Assembly: GCA_964613725.1 (NCBI GenBank)
Contig: CAZTJY010000001.1
Span: 23,575 to 87,574 of the forward strand
Source: Parapedobacter sp964613725
GTDB lineage: Bacteria; Bacteroidota; Bacteroidia; Sphingobacteriales; Sphingobacteriaceae
Reading direction: 5' to 3'
Length of the DNA stretch: 64,000 nt
The notes below the pieces were generated by a model. That model was not told the DNA's origin. It was given only the letters and a program-made list of their open reading frames with translations, and made no database searches. Below, piece by piece: positions 16,800 to 26,428 of the stretch. Each line of letters opens with the position of its first letter. The first letter of the stretch is position 1. The position numbers were made by a program, and so were the translations under genes.

Positions 16800-17711
16800 A
16801 TGATTAAATCGACTCCTTGTATTGCGGCAATCGGCATCATGGCCTTCGTGTCATTGATGGGTTGCTCAAAAAAAGAATACCAATCGTTTGAAGAATTGGA
16901 TAACGCCAATATCCGCGAATACATCCAAAAAAACAACCTCTCGGTGCATCAATACAAGGAGACCGATTTATTTTATCAAGTGCTTGAAGAAGGAACAGGA
17001 AGCTCCATCGCTTATACCGAAACCTACCCCATTGTTTACACGGTAAAAAGTCTCGATGGCACCTATAACTCGAATGATACATTGAGCGCCAACAACCGCT
17101 ATGCCGACTACTTCGGCTATTTCCCCTTCGGATCCGCGTATGCCGGCACACCCACCGTGGAGCGTCCCGGCGACTTTAAAGAGGTTATTCGCGAAGTATT
17201 GCAATATACGAACGGGAAAGTCCGAATCATCGTCCCTTCACGGCTGATGTACGGCAGGAACGGCCGGCCAAACTTGGGTATCCCCCCTAACGCATCCCTC
17301 GATTATGTGGTTACCGTACATGATGATTTCATCGATTATGAGGATCAGGTCATTCAACAGATGATTGCTAATGCGTCGCTAAACATTGATGATTTCACCA
17401 AACGGGAAGACCGCATCTATTATCAGATTATTGAGCAGGGTACCGGAGATGCCATCACAGCAGATTCGACTGTAACGGTTGATTATACCTTAAGAGACCC
17501 CGAAGGAAACGTACTTGACTCGGGTACCGACAAGGAATTCAATTTGGCCGGCGGAGTCATATCCGCTTGGTCGAAGATCGTACCTTTAATCAATAAAGGG
17601 GGGAAAATCCGCTTTTTCACACCGAGTGCCCATGCCTATGGGAGGGCGGGGAACACAAACATCGCACCGTTTATGTCATTGGATTTTGAAGTAGACGTGA
17701 ATACCAACTGA
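16800..17711 (+). CDS. Two-domain FKBP-type peptidyl-prolyl isomerase lipoprotein
   Basis: A 303-residue lipoprotein from the ATG at 16800; an in-frame GTG/TTG-type start inside the previous gene would spoil the signal. Acylated Cys22 lies in SLMGC. Two FKBP-like modules follow. The first (about 55-175) ends in VRIIVPSRLMYGRNGRPNLGIPPNASLDYVVTV. The second (about 200-303) has YYQIIEQGTGDAI, VTVDYTLRDPEGNVLDSG and KIRFFTPSAHAYGRAGNTNIAPFMSLDFEV. The C-terminal module keeps more FKBP residues. Linkage to the single-domain gene suggests a small envelope-folding operon. Confidence 0.8.
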   Translation: MIKSTPCIAAIGIMAFVSLMGCSKKEYQSFEELDNANIREYIQKNNLSVHQYKETDLFYQVLEEGTGSSIAYTETYPIVYTVKSLDGTYNSNDTLSANNRYADYFGYFPFGSAYAGTPTVERPGDFKEVIREVLQYTNGKVRIIVPSRLMYGRNGRPNLGIPPNASLDYVVTVHDDFIDYEDQVIQQMIANASLNIDDFTKREDRIYYQIIEQGTGDAITADSTVTVDYTLRDPEGNVLDSGTDKEFNLAGGVISAWSKIVPLINKGGKIRFFTPSAHAYGRAGNTNIAPFMSLDFEVDVNTN

Positions 17712-17847
17712 CAATCATAAGGGCAAAAAAACAGATCGTTACTCGAGCAGAATTCCGATATAGGAATGCCAAAACATCGAAAACATACCGTCTTATGATG
17801 GTAACCATGTTAACCTAGTTTCCAATCAATAGCAATGAGGCTGGATA

Positions 17848-17890
17848 CCCATATTCGGCTATAAATACGGGAAGCAATTCCGGATATGGG
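17848..17890. terminator. Weak terminator-like hairpin after the FKBP pair
   Basis: CCCATATTCGG (17848-17858) and CCGGATATGGG (17880-17890) pair over 11 bp with one G-U and a 21-base loop. Only a broken T-run follows, so it may be a weak terminator or a protein site. Confidence 0.3.
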
Positions 17891-18051
17891 CCGTTTAATC
17901 CTTTAAATTTTGCTTTGTTCATAAATAATTGGCTTTCTGAACGCCTTGGGAACGCGAGGCCGCCATTTCCGTACTATTTCCACTCAAAAGAGGTAAGAGT
18001 TATAATACTGAATATGAACTAGCTTTCAAAAAAAAGTGTATTTAAAGTTAT

Positions 18052-18115
18052 TCTATCGTCTTTTTATCGTAAAAAAGACGATGGATTCTCGATGAAAAGA
18101 CGATGAAAAGACGAT
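18052..18115. repeat. 11-bp phased direct repeats with an inverted copy
   Basis: Units of form GAAAAGACGAT lie at 72-82, 94-104 and 105-115 (add 18000), with a degenerate unit GGATTCTCGAT filling 83-93, giving exact 11-bp spacing. An inverted copy TCTATCGTCTTTT (18052-18064) mirrors the last unit AAAAGACGATAGA perfectly over 13 bp. Spacing of one helical turn suggests cooperative binding of a regulator, or an iteron-like array. Confidence 0.6.
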
Positions 18116-18138
18116 AGATTTTAATTAATTACCATTAG

Positions 18139-18399
18139 TTAATCCCTTTGGTTTACCATATTAGTCAGAAAATAGGGAGGCCGTTGGGTTATCCCTTCCA
18201 CTGTACGGGACGTCCTCCTTAAAGCCCATTTTTTTCGGCTTTCCACGGCTTCGATATCATCGGGTGACAAGACAATACGCTTTTTCCAAACAGCAATATC
18301 ACTTACATCGCCCATCCGGGAAGCAAAGAGCCCGGATAAGACCAATAGCCGCTTAGCGACAATTTGAAAACTGCGGTAATCTCCTTCTAGACCTTTCAT
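18139..18399 (-). CDS. Doubtful small hypothetical protein
   Basis: An 86-codon minus-strand frame beginning MKGLEGDYRSFQIVAKR, with a Lys/Arg-rich C-terminal half (ESRKKWALRRTSRT). It has no signal peptide, no recognised domain and no -7 promoter element upstream. It is listed because it is the longest frame in a gene-poor gap; it may be non-coding or a remnant. Confidence 0.2.
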   Translation of the reverse strand: MKGLEGDYRSFQIVAKRLLVLSGLFASRMGDVSDIAVWKKRIVLSPDDIEAVESRKKWALRRTSRTVEGITQRPPYFLTNMVNQRD

Positions 18400-18562
18400 A
18401 CATCCCTTATTCTACACCCGTCGTCTCTGTCAGAACGAGGCGAGGCATCGGGCCAGCCATTCCATACTACGTACGGCTAACTGCCAAACCTCCCAAGCAC
18501 CCCTCATTGCCGCCTTTATAAACCTTAAGGATAATTATCCATCATTTTCATAAAACTCTCTA

Positions 18563-18593
18563 TTTGATTACGGTGCAAAAACCGCAACCTTTG
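18563..18593 (+). promoter_or_regulatory. Promoter of the first SusC/SusD block
   Basis: TTTG (18563-18566) is followed after 19 bp by AACCTTTG (18586-18593), one mismatch from TAnnTTTG. CGGTgcaaaaACCG between them (18571-18584) is a small inverted repeat that could be an operator. The leader would be about 55 bases. Confidence 0.55.
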
Positions 18594-18653
18594 TCATATT
18601 AAGCGGCTTAGCAATTATAAAACTAATCGTAAACTATTTAATAACTCATCACA

Positions 18654-21600
18654 ATGAAAAGATATATACGCACTTTTGGGTGGATATTCGCACTTTTCAT
18701 CCCTCTTGGAAGCTTTTCACAATCCAGCACAGTCAAAGGCAAAGTAACAGATGGCCGCGACCCTTTGATTGGCGTAACTGTCCGTGTAAAAGACAGTCCA
18801 CAAGTGGTAACCACCGATGAAAAAGGAGAATTCTCCATCCAGTCCGAAGTGAACGATATCCTTATACTGACTTATGTAGGGTACCACACGAAAGAAATAC
18901 CTGTTGATAGCCGAAACTGGATCGCAATCCAATTGGAGCCCGACAACACCGACCTCAATGAAGTGGTGGTGGTGGGTTACGGTGAACAACGGAAAATCAC
19001 AACGACCGGAGCAATTAGTTCCGTTTCGGGGGACGATCTGGTTAAAGCGCCCGTAGCCGGAATCAGCAATGCATTAATCGGGATGGCCCCCGGTCTTCAG
19101 GCCGTACAGTCATCCGGCGAATTCGGCAACGATCAAGCAACCATTCTGATACGGGGGATGGCTACGCTCAACGCTGGCGGACGGGCTCCACTCATCTTAG
19201 TAGATGGCGTGGAGCGAGACACCTACAACAATTTGGATCCCAATGAAATAGAAAGCATCAATGTATTGAAAGACGCTTCAGCAACCGCAGTATTCGGTGT
19301 CCGCGGTGCCAATGGGGTTATTATGATTACAACAAAAAGAGGAGAAATAGGCAGTCCAAAAGTCAATATCACCAGTAATTTGGCCGCCATCCAACCATCT
19401 ATATTGCCCGATTTGCTAGGCTCTTATGAATATGCGCTGCTTCGCAACGAAGCCGAAGAAAACATGGGACGCACGCCCAGCTTTAGTGAAGAAGACCTCC
19501 GGTTGTACCAAACCGGTGAGGATCCCATTTTCCATCCGAGTAAAAACTGGATGAACGAGCTCATCAAACCATTTTCCTTTCAGCAAAACTATAACACCAA
19601 TATCTCGGGTGGCTCTGAAAAACTCCGCTATTACACATCGTTAGGTTATTTTAGCCAGAGTGGCGGCTACCGCCAACCGGAACAAAGTCTCGGCTTCCCG
19701 TTCAAGCATAACTACGATAAGTATAACATCCGGATGAATTTCGATTACGAACCAGTAACCGATTTGTCCATATCCATCCAACTCGGCAATCAAATTACCG
19801 ATAACTCCATCCCCAATGGCGGAGCGTGGGGGGCATTTGACAAAGCAGCTAATCTCCCCCCCATGACCAGCCCGGGATTTGTGGACGGCAAGTACATCGA
19901 ACGTCTGAACGGCTTACCTGCAGGCGTTCCCAATTTCAACCCTTGGGGACAGGCAGGACCAACAAGTACAGGCGGGGCATTCGTTACAGACTCCTACTCC
20001 AGTACGTTGAATACTAACCTTCAATTGAAGTACGACCTCCACCGCCTGCTGCCGGGCTTATCCGTCCGCGGGATGGGCGCATACGATAGCCATTACCTGA
20101 AAAACCATGTGCGCAGTAAATATTTCCCGGCTTATACGATATTGAAAGACGACGCTACACCTGAGGGTTTCATCATGTACCAAAGCACAGAGGACGGCCC
20201 GTTTTATAATGTATCCGAATCGATATCTGACAATAACAAATGGCGGAAAATGTATGTCGAAGCAGCTATTGATTACAAACAGTCATTCGGTGGTACCCAC
20301 AACGTAACCGGACTATTGTTGGGGAATTTCCAACGTGCGTTTTATCCCAACCTACAATACAAGCTGCCCACAGCGTACCTCGGCCTGGTATCCCGGATCA
20401 CCTACGATTATAAAAACCGTTACCTCACAGAATTAAATATGGGCTACAACGGATCGGAAAACTTCCCAGAAGGCAAGCGCTTCGGTTTCTTCCCGTCGGT
20501 ATCACTGGGTTGGGTTGCGTCATCGGAAAGCTTCTTCCCCGAGAACGATTGGGTGACCTTCCTCAAAATCAGGGGCTCCTATGGAGAAGTAGGGAACGAC
20601 AAAATCGGTGGTGAGCGCTACCTCTACCTCAACGGTCCTTACCAACTATACAATGGTGGTTTCCAAGCGGTCGTATTCGGCGAAGCCGGCACTAACATGG
20701 CCCGATACAACATGTACCAAGAAGGTAAGCTGGGTAATCCCGATGTCACTTGGGAGCGCGCAAAAAAACTGAACATCGGTGCGGAAATGAAATTTTTCGG
20801 TGACCGCGTATCACTAGTAGGGGATTATTTCGAAGAAAAACGCGATAATATCCTCTGGACATTATCTACTGTCCCTGAACTGGTAGCGACCCAATTACCT
20901 CCGGCAAACATTGGTAAAGTGGAAAACGCCGGTTATGAAATCGAATTGGGCTTCGACGAACGATCTACCACGGTTAGGTATTGGCTTAAGGGATCTTATG
21001 CGTTCGCGCGCAATAAAATCATCTTCCAAGATGAGCCCGAAAGGCAATACGATTGGTTGTGGCGCACGGGCCGGCCCATCAATCAGTACTTCGGCTTGAC
21101 GTTCGAAGGATTTTACAATACCGTGGAAGAGCTTGAGAACGCGCCCCAATCGCAATGGGCAACAGGAGGATTGCAATTGGGCGACATGAAGTACAAAGAC
21201 CTGAACGGTGACGATGCAATTACAACCGATGATATGGGCCCGGTAGGCCATTCTAGCTGGCCCGAGATCACCTATACCGTACAAGGCGGTGTCAGTTGGA
21301 AAGGGTTTGACTTATCCGTACTATTCCAAGGAACGGACAACGTATCGGTTAGTTTCTCATCTGCTGCTGCTTATCCGTTTACTTCGGATTGGGGGTCGGC
21401 CCAGCGGTGGCATACAGAACGTTGGACACCCGAACGTTATGCAAATGGTGAACCGATAACCTTTCCCCGCCTGGAACTTTCGCCCGATCGCCAACACAAT
21501 TACCAACCTTCTAGTTTTTGGGTACAGGACGCGTCTTACCTACGTCTAAAAAACGTCGAGATGGGCTATCGTTTCACCGCCGATGCGCTCCAGAAAATCG

Positions 21601-21752
21601 GATTGAGCGCCATCCGCGTGTATGTAAGCGGAAACAACCTGATTACGTGGACGAATATGAAGTATCAGAAAGACCCCGATGCGCGTGAACTTTGGGGCCG
21701 GGTATACCCCGCCATGCGCGTATTCAACGGCGGCATTAATTTTCAATTATAA
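18654..21752 (+). CDS. SusC-like TonB-dependent oligosaccharide importer 1 (RagA/SusC)
   Basis: Outer-membrane importer of 1032 residues. A signal peptide (1-23, ending GSFSQ) precedes a carboxypeptidase-regulatory-like domain (about 26-105, TVKGKVTDGRDPLIGVTVRVKD), the TonB box and SusC hallmark LNEVVVVGYGEQRK, and a plug with PLILVDGVERD...NDIE-type motifs and ASATAVFGVRGANGVIMITTKRG. A large barrel follows with the family C-terminus. There is no STN domain, so control by an anti-sigma factor is unlikely. The SusD partner follows 18 bases later. It opens the main polysaccharide operon. Confidence 0.93.
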   Translation: MKRYIRTFGWIFALFIPLGSFSQSSTVKGKVTDGRDPLIGVTVRVKDSPQVVTTDEKGEFSIQSEVNDILILTYVGYHTKEIPVDSRNWIAIQLEPDNTDLNEVVVVGYGEQRKITTTGAISSVSGDDLVKAPVAGISNALIGMAPGLQAVQSSGEFGNDQATILIRGMATLNAGGRAPLILVDGVERDTYNNLDPNEIESINVLKDASATAVFGVRGANGVIMITTKRGEIGSPKVNITSNLAAIQPSILPDLLGSYEYALLRNEAEENMGRTPSFSEEDLRLYQTGEDPIFHPSKNWMNELIKPFSFQQNYNTNISGGSEKLRYYTSLGYFSQSGGYRQPEQSLGFPFKHNYDKYNIRMNFDYEPVTDLSISIQLGNQITDNSIPNGGAWGAFDKAANLPPMTSPGFVDGKYIERLNGLPAGVPNFNPWGQAGPTSTGGAFVTDSYSSTLNTNLQLKYDLHRLLPGLSVRGMGAYDSHYLKNHVRSKYFPAYTILKDDATPEGFIMYQSTEDGPFYNVSESISDNNKWRKMYVEAAIDYKQSFGGTHNVTGLLLGNFQRAFYPNLQYKLPTAYLGLVSRITYDYKNRYLTELNMGYNGSENFPEGKRFGFFPSVSLGWVASSESFFPENDWVTFLKIRGSYGEVGNDKIGGERYLYLNGPYQLYNGGFQAVVFGEAGTNMARYNMYQEGKLGNPDVTWERAKKLNIGAEMKFFGDRVSLVGDYFEEKRDNILWTLSTVPELVATQLPPANIGKVENAGYEIELGFDERSTTVRYWLKGSYAFARNKIIFQDEPERQYDWLWRTGRPINQYFGLTFEGFYNTVEELENAPQSQWATGGLQLGDMKYKDLNGDDAITTDDMGPVGHSSWPEITYTVQGGVSWKGFDLSVLFQGTDNVSVSFSSAAAYPFTSDWGSAQRWHTERWTPERYANGEPITFPRLELSPDRQHNYQPSSFWVQDASYLRLKNVEMGYRFTADALQKIGLSAIRVYVSGNNLITWTNMKYQKDPDARELWGRVYPAMRVFNGGINFQL

Positions 21753-21770
21753 CCATCAAAACTTGAACAT

Positions 21771-23537
21771 ATGAAACGACTGTGGCTTATTTGCAGCTTG
21801 ATCGTAACCCTCACCGTGTATTCGTCCTGTGAAAAATACCTGGAAAAACCGGTGAGCAGCGATGTCACGCTGGATGATGTATTTTCATCAAGGGAACGGG
21901 CCGAGGAATTCCTTTGGAACGTTTACAGTACGGCGTCTATTTTCGAATTTCCTTTCTATTGGTCCGCGTCGCACAATGGTTTCTACCATTATGGTTCAAC
22001 CTATACCATTTTGGCTGCGGCATGCGATGAAGCGGATGCGTATGCCAACTACACAGGTGCGGAGGCATTCAATACAGGCAATTGGAGCGCTACGGATATC
22101 TATTGGTACGAATTCAGAAGCGAGTATTGCTATAAAGGGATTCGAAACGCCAATATCTTTATTGAGAATATCGATAAAGCCCCGTTCTCCGATCTCGAAA
22201 AGGCACAAATGAAAGCCGAAGCCATCTTCCTACGTGCGTTGATGCATTTTGATTTGATGCAGCGGTTGGGTGGGATTGTCATCGTTGATAAAGTGCTGAA
22301 GGTATCATCGGCCGAGGACGTTCCCGGCATAAAAGTCCCGCGGAATACGTTCGAAGAGACGGTAAACTTCATCGTGAACAGCTGCAATGAAGCAGCGGCA
22401 AGCCTACCCAACAATTATCCCAGCCGGTATCGGGGGCGAATCGTGAAGGGTGCCGCACTGGCGCTCAAAGCGCGGACGCTACTTTATGCGGCGAGCCCTT
22501 TATTTAATTCAAACGAGCCATACCAACCCGTTGGAGACCCCCAGTTGCGGGCAATGATTGGGTACACCGATTATGACCCGAATCGCTGGCAACTCGCCGC
22601 TGACGCTAGCAAAGCGGTACTGGATTGGGCGGCCAACGAAAGCGGCTGGTGCGAGCTCTATACCGGAATGGATAACCCCGTGGATCGCTACGAAGAGATT
22701 TTCATCAACCCCAACGTAAACGAAATCATCTTGGACGCCGGCTTGATGGGCCCCACGACAACCAACTACTTCATCCGGTTCATGACACCTGGCACAGTGG
22801 TGTACACGGGCTCAGATCCAGTCAATATCGGTGTCACGTTAAACTTCACCAAATTTTATCAAAAAGCCGATGGCACGGACCAAGTGTGGGATGAAGAAGA
22901 AAACACCCCTTACCCGTATGCACAATACCGGCAAAAACTAGACGAACTGGAGCCCCGTTTCCAAGCCTCGGTATTCCACTCGGGCACCGAATGGGCACGG
23001 GGCACGGGTGTTACCTACCACTTCTACGAGCAAGAGGGCCGAATGCTCCACCTCTACCATGGCGTGGGTTTCTTGCGGAAATTTGTGAAAGGCGTTTTCA
23101 ACGGATCGAGCCCGGCCCCTCGGTGGATAACTTTCCGATTGGCCGAGTTCTTCCTTAACTATGCCGAAGCGCTCAACGAGATAAACGGTTCATCAGCCGA
23201 AATCGAATGGGCACTGAACAAAATCCGCGAGCGGGTCGACATGCCACCGATTGCCTACACCGACCAAGCCGATATGCGTACAAAGATCCACCGTGAACGG
23301 GCGGTCGAACTGGCTTTTGAACAACATCGCTATTTCGACGTGCGCCGTTGGAAGATCGCCGGCGACGAGGGTGTGATGCGTGGTGCAATGTATGGCCTCA
23401 AACTAACGGGTGGTGATCATCCGACCTATGAGTTGGAACGGTTCGAAAACCGGGTTTGGGATGATAAGATGTATCTCTACCCCTTCCGGGTCAGCGAAGT
23501 CGACATCGGCTATATCAAGCAAAACCCGGGATGGTAG
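21771..23537 (+). CDS. SusD-like glycan-binding lipoprotein 1 (RagB/SusD)
   Basis: Surface lipoprotein of 588 residues that caps the preceding SusC barrel and binds the glycan. Acylated Cys20 lies in VYSSC and is followed by the SusD start EKYLEKP. Helical TPR-type segments (ALNKIRERVDM, RIVKGAALALKARTLLYAASPLFN) and the C-terminal RERAVELAFEQHRYFDVRRWK, YLYPFRVSEVD and QNPGW are the family marks. It ends 34 bases before a second SusC gene. Confidence 0.93.
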   Translation: MKRLWLICSLIVTLTVYSSCEKYLEKPVSSDVTLDDVFSSRERAEEFLWNVYSTASIFEFPFYWSASHNGFYHYGSTYTILAAACDEADAYANYTGAEAFNTGNWSATDIYWYEFRSEYCYKGIRNANIFIENIDKAPFSDLEKAQMKAEAIFLRALMHFDLMQRLGGIVIVDKVLKVSSAEDVPGIKVPRNTFEETVNFIVNSCNEAAASLPNNYPSRYRGRIVKGAALALKARTLLYAASPLFNSNEPYQPVGDPQLRAMIGYTDYDPNRWQLAADASKAVLDWAANESGWCELYTGMDNPVDRYEEIFINPNVNEIILDAGLMGPTTTNYFIRFMTPGTVVYTGSDPVNIGVTLNFTKFYQKADGTDQVWDEEENTPYPYAQYRQKLDELEPRFQASVFHSGTEWARGTGVTYHFYEQEGRMLHLYHGVGFLRKFVKGVFNGSSPAPRWITFRLAEFFLNYAEALNEINGSSAEIEWALNKIRERVDMPPIAYTDQADMRTKIHRERAVELAFEQHRYFDVRRWKIAGDEGVMRGAMYGLKLTGGDHPTYELERFENRVWDDKMYLYPFRVSEVDIGYIKQNPGW

Positions 23538-23571
23538 CATACAACTTCAATATTATTTCACAACGACAATT

Positions 23572-26415
23572 ATGAAACTTCCATTCATCAATCAATCGAC
23601 ATATCCCCGTCGCCGTACCACATGGCGCCTTTGGGACAAAATACTCGTTTTGGGTTGCCTTGCACCGCTCGCCGCACTTGCACAACCCGCACAAGAAACG
23701 CCACAAGACTCCGCCGTAACCGTTGCCTACGGGTTCCAACACAAAGACCGCGTATCGGCTGCCATAAACCACGTAAGTGGTGCGGAGCTGCGGAAAACAC
23801 ACACGCCCAACCTAACCAACGCGTTGATGGGCCGGTTACCAGGCGTGACCATACTCCACAGTGGCACCGCACCGGGCGAAGATGAACCCAGTGTATATTA
23901 CCGCGGCCGCCATACCTTCCAGAACAATAGGCACCTGGTCATCGTGGATGGCATTTGGGTCAATGCCAACAGTGCAAGCAATATATCGCCCGACGAGATC
24001 GAAAGCGTCTCGATAATGAAGGATGCCGCGGCATTGGCGCAGTTCGGCGTAAAAGGCGCAAACGGCGTCTTGTGGATCACGACCAAGCGCGGCCGGGCAA
24101 GCGATCGGGTCAACATCAACTTGAATGCCCGATACGGCAGCCAATTGCCCACGGCAATCCCCCGGATGTCGGGATCCTACGACTTTGCCCGGTTATACAA
24201 CCTGGCATTGGCTAACGACGGGCTCCCCCCGGCTTACAGCAATTCGCAACTGGAGGGATACCAAAACGGCACCGACCCGTACCGCTACCCCGATGTAAAC
24301 TGGTATGACGAAGTACTGAAAAGCCAAGCCCCCCTGCAAGACTATTCACTGACATTCGATGGCGGGAATAATACGGCGAAGTATTTCGTGATGCTCGGTT
24401 ATTTGGATAACAGCGGACTATATAACCACACGGACCAAGAACATAATGCAAACATCAATTATCAGCGGATTAATTTTAGGGCTAATGTGGATTTGAATAT
24501 CACAAAGGGGTTAACTGCCGAGATTTCCCTGGGCGGAAATGTTCGAGACTGGAAATTCCCTCCGCTGTCTACATCAAATATGTGGCAATATATGGCTACC
24601 TACGCCCCGAACCTCTATCCGGTGAGAACACCTGAAGGTCAAATTACCGGAACGGCCGCTTTCCCCTACAATCCCGTGGGTTACCTGCTGGAGGCCGGTT
24701 ACCAGTCAAGGCACGACCGGAATATCCAATCGCGGGTTCGATTGAAACAACAATTAAACTTCATCACGCCGGGACTCGATGTATTCGGCACTCTCCTATT
24801 CGACAACGAATTTAACAACCGATACGACAAAACCCGGCAGTTTGCCTACTACGAGCCCATCGCCACGCCCTCTTCTACGGGTGCCGATTCGGTCTACTTT
24901 TTGCAACGTGGGCTCGATACCGACCTGACGGTTTCTACCGGTGGAAACTATGAAAATAACCGAGCCATCTTTCAAATCGGGTCTAATTACAACCGCGAGT
25001 TTGGCCCACATCGGGTAGACGGCATGCTCATGTATCAACTGGACAAATACACTGTGCTCGGCAATCCGGCCCCCTTTGCCATGCAAAACCTTTCGGGGCG
25101 TCTTACGTACGACTACCTCGGCAAATATGTAGCGGAATTCGGATTCTCCTATAGCGGAACGGAAAACTATCCGCCGGGCAAGCGCATGGGATTTTTCCCA
25201 GCACTATCGGCAGCATGGCTTCTACACAAGGAAAACTTCTGGAATAACCAGTCGGCGGTTAACTATCTCAAATTACGTGCTTCTGCCGGGATAGTTGGCA
25301 ATGATGCCGGTGCTGCGCGGTTCAACTACAACCAGTACTGGGGTACCCAAAGCAGCCAAGGTTATTACTTCGGTACGGGGCTTACTTTTTACAATGCACT
25401 GATTCAGCTGGGCATGGCCAACCCCAATATAACCTGGGAGACCGCTTACCTATACGGCATCGGAGCCGATGCCGCATTATTCGACAACAAGCTGAACATT
25501 ACCGCGGATTTCTTCTATGAAAACCGAACCGATATTCTTGTAAACTCAGCGAATTACACGTCGGCATTAGCAGGTTACAGTGCAGGTGCCATGGAAAACA
25601 AAGGACAGGTAATAAATTATGGTACGGAAATCAGTGCCACGTATCGGAATAACACCGGTGCCATAAACTATACCATCGGTGGAGACCTTGCCTTTGCAAG
25701 GAACCGTATCAAAGCCTACTATGACGTGCCACGCAAAGAAGCTTACAGTTCCCGCGAAAATCATTCGGTAGGGCAATTTTTTGGGCTAGAGGCTATTGGT
25801 TTCTTCCGGGATGAAAGCGATATCGTTGCCAGTCCGGCACAAACATTCTCTATCGTACAACCCGGCGACCTCAAATACAAGGACCAGAACAACGACGGCA
25901 TTATCGACATTAACGACGAAGTGGCTATCGGGAAACAAAACTATCCCGAGATGACCTTGGCATTGAATGGAGGTATTATATTTCGCGGCTTCAACCTGGA
26001 TGTATTCCTTCAAGGGATTACCAATCGCAGCGTTTACCTGAACAATTACCTGTTCCGGCCGTTTGTGGACCATGCAAACATCCTTTCGTGGGCGGCCGAG
26101 GGCTATTGGACACCCGAAAACCACGCCAGTGCCACGTTTCCTAGGCTGACAACGGAACCAAGTGCCAACAATTACCATCCATCCACGTTTTGGGTAAGAG
26201 ACGCCAACATCCTCAGGCTGCGCAACGTCGAACTCGGTTATACCTTTTCTAGCGAATTAATACAACGGCTGCGTCTCAGCACCTTAAAACTGTACGTCAG
26301 CGGATTGAATTTATTCAGTTGGAGCGACCTTAATGTAGATGTGGATCCAGAAACCTTGAGCGCGGGCTATCCCGTAATGAAAACCTACAGTGCGGGCATC
26401 ACCGTCAAATTTTAA
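23572..26415 (+). CDS. SusC-like importer 2, lacking the N-terminal beta-sandwich
   Basis: A SusC-family barrel of 947 residues from the ATG at 23572. An in-frame start at 23410 inside SusD is rejected because it would put about 54 residues before the signal. Signal peptide about 1-40 (WDKILVLGCLAPLAALAQ). The usual carboxypeptidase-regulatory domain is missing: only about 25 residues separate the signal from VTVAYGFQHKDRVSAAIN, the TonB box and plug start. The plug ends AALAQFGVKGANGVLWITTKRG. The barrel is complete. It pairs with the next SusD, so this is a second, diverged transporter in tandem, perhaps for another oligosaccharide of the same polymer. Confidence 0.92.
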   Translation: MKLPFINQSTYPRRRTTWRLWDKILVLGCLAPLAALAQPAQETPQDSAVTVAYGFQHKDRVSAAINHVSGAELRKTHTPNLTNALMGRLPGVTILHSGTAPGEDEPSVYYRGRHTFQNNRHLVIVDGIWVNANSASNISPDEIESVSIMKDAAALAQFGVKGANGVLWITTKRGRASDRVNINLNARYGSQLPTAIPRMSGSYDFARLYNLALANDGLPPAYSNSQLEGYQNGTDPYRYPDVNWYDEVLKSQAPLQDYSLTFDGGNNTAKYFVMLGYLDNSGLYNHTDQEHNANINYQRINFRANVDLNITKGLTAEISLGGNVRDWKFPPLSTSNMWQYMATYAPNLYPVRTPEGQITGTAAFPYNPVGYLLEAGYQSRHDRNIQSRVRLKQQLNFITPGLDVFGTLLFDNEFNNRYDKTRQFAYYEPIATPSSTGADSVYFLQRGLDTDLTVSTGGNYENNRAIFQIGSNYNREFGPHRVDGMLMYQLDKYTVLGNPAPFAMQNLSGRLTYDYLGKYVAEFGFSYSGTENYPPGKRMGFFPALSAAWLLHKENFWNNQSAVNYLKLRASAGIVGNDAGAARFNYNQYWGTQSSQGYYFGTGLTFYNALIQLGMANPNITWETAYLYGIGADAALFDNKLNITADFFYENRTDILVNSANYTSALAGYSAGAMENKGQVINYGTEISATYRNNTGAINYTIGGDLAFARNRIKAYYDVPRKEAYSSRENHSVGQFFGLEAIGFFRDESDIVASPAQTFSIVQPGDLKYKDQNNDGIIDINDEVAIGKQNYPEMTLALNGGIIFRGFNLDVFLQGITNRSVYLNNYLFRPFVDHANILSWAAEGYWTPENHASATFPRLTTEPSANNYHPSTFWVRDANILRLRNVELGYTFSSELIQRLRLSTLKLYVSGLNLFSWSDLNVDVDPETLSAGYPVMKTYSAGITVKF

Positions 26416-26428
26416 AAAAGACAACGAT

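Larger units (their letters stand above)
17712..18653. other. Gene-poor region between the FKBP pair and the polysaccharide locus
   Basis: About 940 bases more AT-rich than their surroundings. They hold a possible hairpin (17848-17890), an 11-bp repeat array (18052-18115), one doubtful minus-strand frame (18139-18399) and the promoter of the first SusC gene. No insertion sequence ends, tRNA or recognisable protein fragment was seen. Confidence 0.6.

Noticed and set aside
18052..18115. CRISPR-like reading of the 11-bp repeats
   Set aside because: The repeats are too short, have no unique spacers and no cas gene is nearby.
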